Positions 32,036 through 44,273 of a DNA stretch of 64,000 nt are shown one piece after another. Position 1 is the first letter of the stretch. Each line of letters opens with the position of its first letter. The DNA is from Anthoceros angustus (lineage: Eukaryota; Streptophyta; Anthocerotopsida; Anthocerotales; Anthocerotaceae). Position numbers and translations under genes: made by a program. The DNA lies in NCBI GenBank assembly GCA_010909165.1, contig MU008160.1, forward strand, positions 1,798,001 to 1,862,000, read 5' to 3'. The notes under the pieces were generated by a model. The model made no database searches. It was given only the letters and a program-made list of their open reading frames with translations, and was not told the DNA's origin.

Positions 32036-33580
32036 GAATGCAACTCTTAACCTTCTCTAGGTTGAGCACATCTAAAATTATGTATCCGAGAGCTTTGTGT
32101 ATCCGCTCAATGGTTAGGGCTGCAGTGGTAGAGTGCGATAAAGGATTCTAGTTGCTCGAGTCTTGATGCCATCCGCAAGTTGGAGGATGATGGTAGGCGG
32201 TGGCAAGAGAGCAATCGAGAGAGCATCCACAAGAGAGTATTTGGAATTGATGATACGACACTAATGTATAGAGTGTTTAGTGGTGTTCGATCAAGCAAGA
32301 AGATGCCTACGCCTCCAAAGACCGGGTGATAACAAGCAACTCGAGAGATCTTATGCATTCGCACCTTTCTTAAAGGTTAGGCCAACTCCTAGCCAGTCCA
32401 ACTTGACTGTTCTGTGACAACCAGTCAGCCATCGCTCTTCCTCGCAACCACGTTGTCCATGCGAGATCGGAGCATATAGAAATCTCTCACCGTTTGGTAT
32501 GACAGGCAATGGACAACAAGGAGGTGTTTGTAGAGTATATACCGACAAGTGAGAATGTAGCTGATTTCTTATTAAAGCCTTGCCTAAATTAGTACATGAA
32601 CGACGTGACACCTTTGCTGCTGGTGTCCAGCAGTTTTTAGCAGTTCTCAAAGTTGGGATTGCGCACTAAGTTCTAATTGTCTTTAGCTTTGTGAAGCTTA
32701 GCTTGGGGGGGGACTTTGCTTCATCATTATCTGGATATTCTTCCTTGTCTCCTCTCCAATCTCAACGGTTTCCTTGAAGGCTGTATAGTAGACTGGACTA
32801 TTGGTTTTCTCTCTGTACATGCACTCAGCTACGCAGCACACAAGGAAGTCACTTCTTGCTGTTAGTCATTTGCGGCTTCAATTTTTCTTTGCCACTGCAA
32901 AGACTTTCTTCTATGTCTTGGTCTTTGTTTTCCACTGCTTCCAACCTTTTGTTCAGCCTGCATAGCCTTAGCATCCAACCTCGTAGCCTTGGGTTTCTAA
33001 TTCCTCACTTGACCCCAAGTAAGTATCTTGAAGATAGGGCTGCGAGATCTCTCCATTTGAGTCCATGGGTAGTGATTTGCTCACGAGATCCTCGTTTGTT
33101 ATCATCATTCCTCTCTCCTCTATGACTAGGCTTGAAGAGATCAAGATGAAAAGTTGCATACACTTGTCGTAGATGCCTATTGAAATCAAGTTCTTGCTTC
33201 TTTTTGGTAGATTTAGCTTTGGGCATCTCCACCAGCTCTGTGACATTGAGAGGAGCATCGAACTACACCAGATTTTTATCCTCACAGAACATGGTGTGAA
33301 GACCAGCTTGGCGACCACCGTAGAGAATATGATGGAAGACACCCAAAACCTTTCACACCCAAGGCATTTCAACCCTAGCTACAAGTTCAAGATTTTTGCA
33401 CAATGTATGGGACTGAGAGACAAAGCGAGGACTGCAGCGTTCACTAATTCTTAATTTACTTTTAGGTCTAGGCGTTACCCTTATCAATACGAATCCTTCA
33501 AAACAAATTATAATACCATTATTAGTGAGTACAGTCACTAATTCTTGATTTACTTTTAGGTTTAGGTGTTATTTAAATAT

Positions 33581-33623
33581 AACATAACATAATTGTCCAA
33601 GACATGGACAATTATGTTATGTT
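33581..33623. repeat. Perfect hairpin, copy 2
   Basis: Identical arms and AGACA loop to the copy at 31993-32035, carried in the second tandem block. Confidence 0.9.
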
Positions 33624-34265
33624 GAATGCAACTCTTAACCTTCTCTAGGTTGAGCACATCTAAAATTATGTATCCGAGAGCTTTGTGTATCCGCTCAATG
33701 GTTAGGGCTGCAGTGGTAGAGTGCGATAAAGGATTCTAGTTGCTCGAGTCTTGATGCCATCCGCAAGTTGGAGGATGATGGTAGGCGGTGGCAAGAGAGC
33801 AATCGAGAGAGCATCCACAAGAGAGTATTTGGAATTGATGATACGACACTAATGTATAGAGTGTTTAGTTCTTGCTTCTTTTGGTAGATTTAGCTTTGGG
33901 CATCTCCACCACCTTGTGACATTGAGAGGAGCATCGAACTACACCAGATTTTTATCCTCACAGAACATGGTGTGAAGACCAGCTTGGCGACCACCGTAGA
34001 GAATATGATGGAAGACACCCAAAACCTTTCACACCCAAGGCATTTCAACCCTAGCTACAAGTTCAAGATTTTTTGCACAACAGAAGTGGGACCTGGAGAG
34101 ACAAAGCGAGGACTGCACTGACGTTCACTAATTCTTAATTTACTTTTAGGTCTAGGCGTTACCCTTATCAATACGAATCCTTCAAAAACAAATTATAATA
34201 CCATTATTAGTGAGTACACAGTCACTAATTCTTGATTTACTTTTAGGTTTAGGTGTTACTCTTAT

Positions 34266-34308
34266 AACATAACATAATTGTCCAAGACATGGACAATTAT
34301 GTTATGTT
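34266..34308. repeat. Perfect hairpin, copy 3
   Basis: The same 19-bp arms and loop again. The left flank differs (ACTCTTATAAC instead of ATTTAAATATAAC), although the hairpin itself has not changed. Confidence 0.9.
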
Positions 34309-34554
34309 GAATGCAACTCTTAACCTTCTCTAGGTTGAGCACATCTAAAATTATGTGTATCTGAGAGCTTTGTGTATCCGTTCAATGGTTAGGAGCTGCA
34401 GGTGGTAGAGTGCGATAAAGGATTCTAGTTGCCTGGAGTCTTGATGCCATCTGCAAGTTGGAGGATGATGGTAGGCGGTGGCCGAAGAGAGCAATCGAGA
34501 GAGCATCCACAAGAGAGTATTTGGAATTGATGATACAGACACTAATGTATAGAG

Positions 34555-34650
34555 TGTTTGGTTACTGTTTTATAACTGCTGCAACTACATAGGCAACTAC
34601 GAAAACCGCTCAAACTGATGGGTAACATTGGGCTTACTTTTATCTACCAC
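34555..34650 (-). repeat. Inverted fragment of the copia LTR end
   Basis: Its reverse complement matches 27648-27750: CCCAATGTTACCCATCA, then CGTAGTTGCC, then AACACTCT(G/A)TACA. Homology continues past the LTR end into AATACTCTCTTGTGG on both sides, so a second copia copy lies here in reverse orientation and is truncated. Confidence 0.75.
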
Positions 34651-35545
34651 TACTCCCACTTAGTTCACGTATAGTTCATTGAACCACGAATTCAGAAACC
34701 GCATTGAAGATGTGCAGTATTGAAACAAGTTGGGCCTCAATAGCATTCAGGCGGTTATTTGCATCTGCTATATATATCCTTGTATCTTCTTCTCCTTATG
34801 TACTAACTTATATTGTAATATATTTTTGTGTAGTATCAATTCATTATATGGCTGTGTTAGATGGGAACAAATTTAGCTTACGTAAATCTAATTATACATT
34901 TTGGTTGTCCATGGAACGTGGATTCGACATGGGCGACCACGAGGGCTAGTCCCCCTGGTGCCCTCCTTAGGGTTGTTCTGTTTGGTCTCGGGGTAGATGA
35001 GAATTCCCATCTTTTTTTTTTACACAAAGTTTTCGCATTCCAGGGAACGTGGATTCACATAAGGGTAATGGTTGTTATGTTAGCCTTAGATTTTGAGAAG
35101 GACGTGAAGTATGGATGAATATGTACTCAAAATCGGAAGCAACAAAGCACCCAAAAAATAAGGTAATTGGTTGGAGCTCCTGCAATCTACATCGGTAGTA
35201 GAGAAAATTAGGACTTCAATGAAAAAAAGGGCAAACAACCAGAGCAACAAACTGTATGGTCGCTTTATTGGCAAATGCAAAACTGTCCCAGGACTCTCCT
35301 AAAAGCCGCTTCGAGATGGTTACAGGACACCAGTTGGTCAACAACAAGTGTTCCAACGGACTCCCGCGCCCGCAGGCCTCCACTGCCCCATGTTTGGTTG
35401 CTACTCAACCCATAATGGGGAATAAAGAACTGTGAACAAACAAACATGGGCTTGTCCTATTGCTTGGTCTCCCCGATTTCCCAATAATGGGCTGCATCGA
35501 ACCAAGAACGTTTTCCATGCCTCCCGAGAGCGCGAAAAAGCCACT
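34651..35545. other. No gene recognised
   Basis: Mixed sequence with a T-run at about 35010 and two copies of GGAACGTGGATTC (34914 and 35043). Openings such as 34704-34949 show no firm domain. A weak copia-gag-like NYTFWLSM string at about 34895 may be a further relic. Confidence 0.4.
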
Positions 35546-35549
35546 GCCG

Positions 35550-35650
35550 GGCTTGGCTGGGCTGGGCTGGGCTGAGCTGAGCTGAGCTTGTTTACAGAAA
35601 ACTTCCTGCCACCCGGTTTCCGGTTTCCGGTTCCCGCTTCCCGCTTCCTG
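35550..35650. repeat. Pentamer and hexamer microsatellites
   Basis: Tandem GGGCT units changing to GAGCT units (35550-35590) are followed by GGTTTCC and CCCGCTT units (35607-35650). Confidence 0.85.
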
Positions 35651-35764
35651 CCCATTTTGTAATGTTTTCCTTCATGCAATTACGCTTTCTGTTGTGTTGT
35701 GTCGTTGTGTCCCGAGCTTGTCCTTTGTGCCCCACATGCTGCAGCAGGCCCTTTCTCGAGAGCC

Positions 35765-35790
35765 GGTGGCCCCTATATAATCGCGTCCTT
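35765..35790 (+). promoter_or_regulatory. Possible core promoter of the Stig1 gene
   Basis: CCCCTATATAATCGCG contains a good TATA box about 695 bp upstream of the Stig1 ATG. If it is used, the 5' UTR is long or spliced; no other TATA-like box stands out between it and the start codon. Confidence 0.35.
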
Positions 35791-36467
35791 CGCCAGAGCC
35801 TCTACCTCAGGAAGACGCGAGGAAGGCCCTTCGCTCGAGACCATCTCGGCTGCCAGCTTAACCCGAATTCCAGACTCCGCCGGCCGGCCGTCGGAGAGCA
35901 CAAGGCGCTCCCGGATCTGTTGCTTTGCGCTGCCGCCAGGTGTGTGCTCTCTCCCCACCTTCTGCCTAATGCCGGCGGTCCAGTCTGCGCGCGCGTTGTG
36001 TGATCTGTCTGCCAGCGTCGGCACTGCTTGCTTCGCCACTGCAGCTCGGGATTTGCTCTGCTTGCTCATAAATTGGTGTCTCGCGGGAGTCGTGATATGC
36101 TGCTTGCCCTGTTCCAACGCTTCCTTGCTTTCTCTTCTGTCTATGAGGCAACGGCAGAAGTGCAAGTGCTTGCACTTCCGGTCTCTCAATCTTTGTCGGA
36201 GACAGTAGGTTGCGGTGATCAGCTGTGGATGAATTACATATTGAGCAGACGCTCGAGGTGGCCGCTGCTGATATTGAGATTCATGTTGGCTAAGCAGAGG
36301 AGGAGGAAGCTCGAAAAAAGACTGAGGCAGTGGAGGAGGATAGATCTCTTCTCCGCATTCCAAGATCAGCCGCCGCGGTAGCCTCCACAAGCAGAGGCCC
36401 GGATCGCGCAGTGGAGGAGCCGGAAAGCCGATCTCGGGCAGTCTTCAGACCGTCCTTGCACGCAAAG

Positions 36468-36956
36468 ATGGCCAAGTCCGCATCCGTCGCATCCCTGCTC
36501 CTGCTGGCGCTCGTCGTCTGCCTTGCGGCGACAACGGCTGTGACCGCGGTGGACGCGGACGTGGAGCTGGCGATGCGGAGCTCGAGTGAGCTCGGGGAGG
36601 TGGAGAGCGCGTCGGGGAGCAGTCTGGCACTCGGGCGCAGGTCCTTGCTGCAGGTTCCTTCCGGCTACCAGTTTCCCAGCCTCAGATCCAAGTCGGCCGA
36701 GACGTGCTCCAAGAAGCCTAGCATCTGCAAGAAGAAGGACTCCAAGGGCGAACACTGCTGCAAGGGCAAGTGCGTCGACATTCTGACCGACACAGAGAAC
36801 TGTGGCAAGTGCGGCCACATTGTAGGCAAGAGCAAGGTGTGCTGCAAAGGCAACTCTGTGGACCTTAAGAGCAACAAGGAGAACTGCGGCCGGTGCGGCA
36901 ACAAGTGCCCCGCTAACCAGAAATGCAAGTTCGGAATTTGCAACTACGCCGCGTGA
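36468..36956 (+). CDS. Stig1-family secreted cysteine-rich protein
   Basis: A 162-residue protein. The start chosen is the ATG at 36468 (context GCAAAGATGG), because it gives an immediate signal peptide (MAKSASVASLLLLALVVCLA); the frame is open further upstream from 36330, which would bury it. Residues about 30-75 form a variable propeptide-like part with a basic RRSLLQ box. Residues about 78-162 are the Stig1 domain, with about 14 cysteines in the CC-x-G-x-C, D-x-x-NCG-x-CG and CPANQKCKFGIC pattern. Family members are secreted peptides acting at the cell surface, in flowering plants in stigma exudate and in oxidative or drought responses. The role here is inferred. GC-rich coding sequence, single exon. 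Confidence 0.85.
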   Translation: MAKSASVASLLLLALVVCLAATTAVTAVDADVELAMRSSSELGEVESASGSSLALGRRSLLQVPSGYQFPSLRSKSAETCSKKPSICKKKDSKGEHCCKGKCVDILTDTENCGKCGHIVGKSKVCCKGNSVDLKSNKENCGRCGNKCPANQKCKFGICNYAA

Positions 36957-38170
36957 GACGTGGTCATGGAGCTAGCCCCCGAGCCTGCAGATTAAGAATC
37001 ATCGGAGCGTCTGCGGGAAGGATCCGAAGGATAGGGCAGCCCTGTTTCTCATAATCCACAAGCGAGGTCTCTAGCAAGGTCGCTTGATTAATTGATCAAT
37101 CCATTTGCATTGCTCAACCGTCATGTCCACCATCAGGAAATGTGTGCTTGTCAGGGACTACAGATGCTTCTTCTCTTCCCCCCTCTCCTCTTCAAATCGC
37201 GACCGGTCAGTGACATAAATAACCAGCGACCGATCAGGGCTGATGGACAGTCTGCTGTGGTGCTCCTAAGTCATTCCGTCATTGCTACATCCTGTAATAA
37301 CCCGATATTTGTTTCCCTTCCTTGCTGCAGCCCATGTTACACGGGCAATTTGGGATTTCTAGCTACTCGTCTAGAATACTCGAATAAGCGGGAGCAGGGT
37401 TCCCGGTGCTCAGAGATATAGAATAAGGCTTGCAAGACCTCTGCAAATTTCTTTCCACTTTTTGTTCGCACAGAGGTCGAATCACACGATTTCATTCTCA
37501 TTCATGAATTGATGAAACCTTCACTGCCTTCTCTTCTCGATCGCGATCCAAATTTTTGCTTCCCTAAATTTCTGTCAGTGCACGTTTCACATCGGGTCGT
37601 GGAGGCGCGAAAGCTCATCATCAATCGATCCCGGTAACAGGACCAGTGAGAGTCATAAGTACCATTCTAGCACTAGGGTTGGGGCTCCAAGAAAACCGTC
37701 AAGCCCTGATTCTTCAATCAGGTAGGAAAGGAGGAAGTAAGCACTTATGATTTTCAAGATTTGCGAAATAAGCAGCCACCAGTTACAGAATGATGGGGGC
37801 TGTCCTGGGCGGGGAACCACACTCTCATCACAGCCTGTCGCTAAGCAAGCATGCAGAGAGGTGATGGTGAAATCGAAGGCCTTCGCAATTGCAGTTGGTT
37901 AACTGTTTGCCATCTCTCCAGTCAATTGCAGGAGCTGTAGCCTGTACTGCACGGTACCATGGTACCTTCTCGAACTGCGGGCCATGTTCTCAGGGGATTG
38001 GCCCCACTCTGTCAGGAATCCAGACACCTAAATCTCAGCGGTTGGAGCAGCTCCGGGGCGGCAGAGGGTCTTTGTCGTCCCGAATCCCCCCATGCGTGCC
38101 TCCCATGAAGTCCTTGTGGAGACGTCCTGATTTTGCCGACGCTACATAATTGATTCCAGGCGGCCTCTTG
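36957..38170. other. 3' flank of Stig1 and unassigned DNA
   Basis: The first about 480 bp probably hold the Stig1 3' UTR (candidate polyadenylation words near 37218 and 37420). The remainder has short openings on both strands with no domain. Confidence 0.4.
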
Positions 38171-38171
38171 T

Positions 38172-38735
38172 CGGGGTTTGGAGACCCACCAGCTGCACCA
38201 GCCATTCATGTGCTTCAATCGCAAATTGTCTATCTTGATGCACATGCATGGCGGGACCTTCTTATTTCAGCACCCTTCAGGTCAGAGACTCATTCACACC
38301 TTGGATAGCTTTACGAGTCAGAAAGCCTTGTTTTCAGCCTGCTTCCGAGTTTCCCCTTCCGTTCCCTGGACATGACAGGAAGAGGGACCTTTCCCAGTCC
38401 CACCAGATGCACCATCCATCCTGATATTTTTCTGATGTGTTACATAAGCATCGAAGTCGGGGTTTGGAGACCCACCAGCTGCACCAGCTACACCAGCCCT
38501 TCATGTGCAAATTGTCGATCATGTGTCATGCATGGCGGGACCTTCTTATTTCGGCCTACAGATCAGAGACGCATTCACACCTTGGACAGCTCTAGGACTC
38601 AGAAAGCCTTGTTTTCAGCCTGCTTCCGAGTTCCTCATTCCTTTCCCTGGACGAGACAGGAACAGAGACTTTTCCCTGTCCCACCAGATGCGCTGAAGGC
38701 AGCTTCCATTCCTGCGATGATATTTTGCATAAATC
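38172..38735 (+). repeat. 286-bp direct repeat, two copies
   Basis: CGGGGTTTGGAGACCCACC starts at 38172 and 38458. Both copies carry CATGCATGGCGGGACCTTC, AGAAAGCCTTGTTTTCAGCC and a C-rich CCCACCAGATGC end. Indels and substitutions are scattered in all frames, and no ORF is kept in both, so a protein-coding role is unlikely. Confidence 0.85.
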
Positions 38736-39829
38736 ATTGAGTCCAGCCAGACCCTTTTCTGGAGCCTTCCGAGTTGAACCTCCAACGTGTTCTCCGCACC
38801 CCTAAACCGGCACCAACGAGGTCCTCATTCAATTGCTGGAGGCGCGTCTGGAAGCGATCTAGGGTTTCTGGAACCCTCCCGAGTCTGTCAGGACTCAGGA
38901 CTCAGGACAACGGGAGCCTGGAAGCGGGAGGAGGACGGTGATTCAGGTGAACAGTACATGCCTTCTGCTGGAATCCTCCTGTTACAGTACACTGTGCAAT
39001 TTGGCTGTCTCAAGGACGCACGCTTGCAGCATTTGGAACTCCCGAACCCCAATGCCGCATGTCCCGAAGCTGAGCAAATCACGGTTCTTTTGTTGAGACA
39101 TTTCGGTGACTGCACTGTACCCTAAAACGCTGAAGGAACAATGATCAAGGAAACTGAATCTGTTCCATCCAGGCTGGCCTTTGTCCCTCCGGAACTGCTC
39201 CTATGGAACATCGAAATGAAGCCTGCTGCCTGAGGGAAGGAACTTCACACTGAAAACTTTGCAAGGTGACATGGTTTGCATGACATCACCCCATGCATCT
39301 CTTCATGTTGGAGATGGATCAAGGAACGTATGGGACCTTGGAATATGTGTCAATTTTGTCACCTTGCTGTAGCCTCGGACCAGAGTGGATGTCCCATGCC
39401 TTTTCTACGTGAATAGCCGCATGGCTTCCACTTAAGCGAATCCATGTTAACTATTTATCATTTCCTTACACGAAGTCAATCAAATTGAATATTAATAATT
39501 AATAATATTTTTATCACATCATGTACCGGTTTCCTGGTACGAGATCTATGTGCACGTTATATAGAGCCGTCTATGTGCACGTTACCTTTAATAATTAAAA
39601 ACTTGTATATTAAAATTTTAATGTTATGACTAAATTCTATAACTCTAAGGGCATGCATGCTCTATGAAGAAGTATTCCAAGTCTTCTTTATGCAAACGAC
39701 CGTTTTTTTTTGTGAAACACCACACAAGTGTATTTTTTTATTAAGCAGTAAAAAACACAAAAAGGAGACCCCCTGTAAAACAACAGCCATTGAAATAGCT
39801 ATCGTGGATTATATGAAAGCTAATGTCAT
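38736..39829. other. No gene recognised
   Basis: GC-mixed sequence to about 39450, then AT-rich. There is a CCCTAAACC telo-box-like word at 38801 and a short duplicated TCTATGTGCACGTTA (39545 and 39570). No supported ORF. Confidence 0.4.
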
Positions 39830-40150
39830 TCTTTGACACACTAAGCAATCTATGTTAGCTAGCATTAGGGATAATATCAAGCTAATGACATCAAAGATAA
39901 CTTCCCCTTGGACACACCAAGCAATATATGGTAGCTGACATTACTAGAACTAACATCAAAGCTAATGTCATCCCTAAACATAATAGTAAGCAATCTATGG
40001 TAGTTGACAACAGGACTAATGTCATCACTGGACATTCTGAGCAACACTTTCATGTGATCCCCGACATACTAAGAAATTCTCCATTGTCATCCTAACATAC
40101 TAATTAATGTTGTAGTAACATTCCCGAACATACTAAGCAATCCATGCAGC
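39830..40150 (+). repeat. Diverged tandem repeat of about 70-80 bp
   Basis: The phrase ACTAAGCAATCTATG with variants recurs near 39840, 39917, 39985, 40069 and 40132, each preceded by a GACACA/GAACATA-like word and separated by GCTAATGTCAT. The units are well diverged. Confidence 0.6.
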
Positions 40151-43100
40151 AAGATCATTATAATTTGATTCAATATTATGCAGTGGCCATTTAATAAGCT
40201 AAAATGAAGAATTCATGAACACTTAGGACATATATGCATTGCCAATAAACTAATGTCTATTCAATAATTCAGTTCATTAAAAGTGTGCCAACTAGATAGT
40301 TCAGTTCCGAATTGAACAATTCTATTTGAAAATACAACTGAACTAGCTAGCAAAATGTGGCTTCTCGAACAGGCACATAAAACCAACATAACATATTGTC
40401 CAACATATTGTCCTCAGTCCCCTAGGGCTCATTTCCTCCTAGTGCGAGAGAGCAAAAGTACCTCTGCTGCCAAGATAATGCTGGGATTTCTTGTAACCTG
40501 AACCTAGAAAAACTCGTGCCACATCAGACAAATGACAAAGCACATCGGTAGGGTTGAGCCCTCCAGGTCGAAGAGTTTGGGTGGGTTTACTGTGAGGACA
40601 AAAGCTCCTTCGCAACATGGTCCGGAGGTGATCCATGTCCGCCGCAAGCAAAATATGTAAGGACTGATCAATCACCGAGCCGCTTGACCGTGAGTCGAGC
40701 AAGGGCGCAGCGCTCGTGAAGAAGAACGCTTGTTCTCCTTCTTCGAATCACTGGGCGACCCTTCATCACTTTCAGGGTAATGCTTGGAGTACATGTTTTT
40801 TATCTTCTGATTATTTTTTGGCTCTAGCACCTTCCGGTGAACAGGCCCTGCGGTGTTCGGCAGGGTGCAGCACTTGCGTTTGGCATATGAATTGGAAGAA
40901 ACCAACTAGTATCCAATCATTACTTGCTATGTCAGCGAATTGTCAGTGAATTGGTTGCCACGATGAAATGTATCCATGCCCGATTTGACCTCTATTCAAT
41001 GCTAACTTGGATTAAAGTTGCACCGAATTGGGGAAATGGGTCTCCCGAACTGGCAGTCCGTAAGGATTCTTATTGACCAATGGCTTATAGGTCTCTAACT
41101 CACGATGCACTCTTAAGGGTTTTATTTTCCATATTTTTTTAGTGTCAATGGGACCACCAATCTATGTATGTTACATGTCCCCACTCAAAGTATGGCAGTG
41201 CTTCTAGGGTTAAAAGAACTCAACTACATAGTATGAAAAAACTTGAAAATTTTAAATTATTTTTATTCACTAATATAAATTAATCAAAATTCTATCTAAT
41301 TTACATACAGACAGACACACAAATAGCTTCACTACTACAATCATCAACCAGCAACAATTGATGCTATAAATGCATACCCTAAATATCTAGCGAGAGCTTA
41401 GTGCGCTCAAATCTAGTAGTCTAGCGCGTTCTCCTTGCTGGCTGTGCTTGGCACGCTCCGTGTTTACTGATGCCCCCGCTTGCTAACTACGGCCTCTGGA
41501 CATACATGTCCTGTAGCACATGACCATGCATATATGGTAGAGGCACATTCACTAAGCTACAACTTATGTTTAAACCTGCCTACATATTGGATCCATACAT
41601 ACTGTATACGATTTACTTCTGACAACCGGTTCTCTCAACATAGTCAATGACACCTTCATTCTCTCCTTTGCATAAGAAATCATGTTTCTCCTTATAATAG
41701 CGCATGAAGTCCTAGGTTTTACTATGGAGCTGACTCAAGAAGGAGTTACACAGGGTTACGCAGTCCATCCTACATATATTCGTCGAAGAATATCTTATAA
41801 TTAATATGTAAATGTTCACTACATGGATAAAAATCCTACTACAAAATTGCTATGGACTTTTCTTGTATTCTCATTCGATATTTTATACTCTTTGTCGCTT
41901 ATGAATTATAACAACAGGTACACGCCTTGAAAGCATATAATCAAATTAAAATAATATATCAATCTATATTTTCATTGTATATACCTGGAAGAGTATAGAT
42001 GATATGTAAAGAATAACATACGAAACCATATCCTGGGGGTCACGTTTTGAGATTAACATTAGTGTTCTTGCACTCGCTATTAGAGCAAGTCAAATCCATA
42101 TCCCCCATATGTACGGAAGGGTTCCTATCTTTTTCATGTTTCATTCTTCCAAATGAGCTAGCAAAGTCAAAACGGCCAGACCCTCGTTCATCTTGATTCT
42201 GGTAATATGATAGAGCTTTTCTTGATTTCAAGATCCAAGGTTCAAAGGATAGAAATTTTTTTGATTGCAACCTCCAAGGTTTCACGGTGTTTGTTTCAAT
42301 AATAACATTGTGATAAATCTCTTGTGCAACTAAATCTTGGTTAGTTAGCTTTGATTGTCCAGGCACATCCAAACATGTAGCGACCCGAGTTATGATGTTC
42401 AATAGAAAAAGAAACAAATATTTTCTTTCTTTGATGAGGATATAATCACGTGGCTACAAAACAAACAGATGAAGAGATACAAAAAAGTTAGAAAAGAATA
42501 ATATTATTTAAACTAGATTTAAGTTACAATAGAACATAAAACCAAAACCAAGTATTATGAGTAGTATGAATGAGGATGAAAACAGTCACGTCACAAATGC
42601 TTACATCATTTCAGCATCAGCAAAGCAAGAAGAAGAGGAAAAAAGGGGTACATACTTTTGTCATCTCAAATAAGTTAATAACAATATGAACTGCTATAGG
42701 TTTTTTGAGTTTTTTATAGAGAGAGGTTAGAGCATGATTCTGCATCAATTTTCATACAAGGTCAATGCGCTCTAAGTCATCCATTGCAAGAAAATATTTC
42801 ACAAGAAATGATTTTATATACAAGAATCTAATGGGGTTACTATTCCAAACTCATACATATAATTAAAAATTGAAAAAAAATGCGTTAATGAAGTTGGATG
42901 CATGATCGATTCAACTCGGGGATGCGCGAATGAGTTAGAGAGTCCTTGAAATAGATTCTAGAACTTTGACATGGACGACACCTTGGACCAGAGGATTATC
43001 AAATATATAATTTATTTATCTTAAGACTATTGACATATATCTTGGTTTTGGTTATTGTGGTAGATATATATCAGTTGCTCAATATTCAATACTAGTTTTT

Positions 43101-43602
43101 GAAATATAATATCAAAGAAACTTATTCAACCAAAAGCAATCAACGACATGTGATGATTGCATTGGCATAATTCATACATAAACAATATCGTAAATGATTA
43201 GCATCTAGCAACTAATGATAAACTTGATTATGAGTAATGAGCTTAATAGTGTATTTTATAGTTAAATTAAGATAATTTAGATAAGAACTATTTTAGAATA
43301 TTACAAATATCATAGAATATTATTCTCATTACGATTTTTAAGGATTCGAAACTTGAATATGTTAATGTTGTGTGTTTGTATTCAATTGCGACAGGTAGAG
43401 GATACTCTAGACGTATTCAATGTTCAAAAATGATCAGAATATTATGTAGGATGCTTTGAAAAAGGAATCTCACACACAAAATAAATACTATTATATAAAT
43501 TATTTAATATATATAATAACATATTATTAGAAAAAGATGGTATAAATCTGTATGAGTCACCTTGGAATGTATACAAGGATCCAAAAATACCTGGGACCTT
43601 AG
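40151..43602. other. AT-rich, gene-poor DNA
   Basis: A GC-richer island at 40439-40905 has two adjoining minus-strand frames (40672-40905 and 40439-40702) that could be one frameshifted coding piece (SSSRALRPCSTHG, then HILLAADMDHLRTMLRRSF); I cannot name it. An opening at 42040-42417 (minus) lacks any motif. Nothing else was seen. Confidence 0.4.
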
Positions 43603-43718
43603 TTTTCTTTATAGTGATGCTCCAAATGTATCCGAGCTCCTTTTCTTTACTATGATGTTCTACATAGATCCGAGGTCTCTTTTCTTTACTGTGATGCTCT
43701 AAATGTATCCGAGCTCAT
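43603..43718 (+). repeat. 38-39-bp tandem repeat, three copies
   Basis: Units start at 43603, 43641 and 43680: TTTTCTTTA then TGATG(C/T)TC then ATGTATCCGAGCTC, the middle unit being more diverged. Confidence 0.8.
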
Positions 43719-43731
43719 TAGCATATTACAC

Positions 43732-43861
43732 ACAAAGAAAAGATATTGTATGCCTTATTCCTTTTCAAGGTTGTGACAATCCAATCATATAAGTAACAAA
43801 GAAAAAGATATTGTATGCCTTATTCCTTTTCAAGGTTGTGACAATCCAATCATATAAGTAT
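43732..43861 (+). repeat. 64-bp near-perfect tandem duplication
   Basis: ACAAAGAAAAGATATTGTAT starts at 43732 and, with one extra A, at 43796. Both units run through CCTTATTCCTTTTCAAGG to AATCATATAAGTA essentially unchanged. Confidence 0.9.
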
Positions 43862-43914
43862 ATAGCTACTAGTTACAAAAGGATACACATTTATAAGAAC
43901 ATCACTTGTAAGCA

Positions 43915-44090
43915 TCCTAAGCTGTGCTTCATACTTGGATGAGATGCCTAGAGGGAGTGGATACTCTTGGTGCTAAAGGCTTAGGCACACTTTGGTACAA
44001 GTTGTCAAGTACCAAGACAGAAACTCGTCTCTAAGAAGAAAATTTATCCTTAATGGACTTAAAGAAAATTCTTCTTCTTCTCCAATATAG
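43915..44090 (+). repeat. Dispersed repeat with (TTC)n tail, copy A
   Basis: Shares order and wording with 57705-57858: ACTT(G/A)GATG, GCCTA(G/A)AGGGAGTGGA, GTACAAGTT, AAGTACCAAG, TTA(A/G)TGGACTTAAA and AAATTCTTCTTCTTCT. The simple-repeat 3' tail suggests a SINE or the 3' end of an RTE-type LINE. Confidence 0.65.
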
Positions 44091-44273
44091 AAGCCTTTAC
44101 AATATGTGTATCAATAATATAACAATACTATAAACTGCTGAAAAGATGACGTTGGACCTTTCTTTACATGTGCTGAGGCTCACCAGGAAAACCAACCATT
44201 CAATGCTGATGGCAGGTTGCGGCCTATCACTAACATGCCTTGATAGATATCCCGCTAGGGCCGGCGTCAGAAG

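Larger units (their letters stand above)
30688..34554 (+). repeat. 1.59-kb tandem block, two full copies and a partial third
   Basis: TTAGTGGTGTTCGATCAAGC starts at 30688 and 32277 (period 1589 bp). The two copies are colinear to about 32276 and 33868. A third copy, starting internally with TTCTTGCTTCTTTTGGTAG at about 33868, runs to 34554. Every copy carries the hairpin described below and ends in TGTATAGAGTGTTT. The block joins the copia RNase H end to what is, on the minus strand, the leader beside the inverted LTR piece at 34555. No functional gene is seen; minus-strand openings (for example 32968-33372) recur in each copy only because the DNA does. Confidence 0.9.

Noticed and set aside
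32968-33372. 134-codon minus-strand ORF that recurs in the tandem blocks
   Set aside because: It recurs only because the DNA block is duplicated; indels change its frame between copies and no domain is visible.
42040-42417. 125-codon minus-strand ORF in AT-rich DNA
   Set aside because: No motif and isolated; the length is not remarkable for that stretch.
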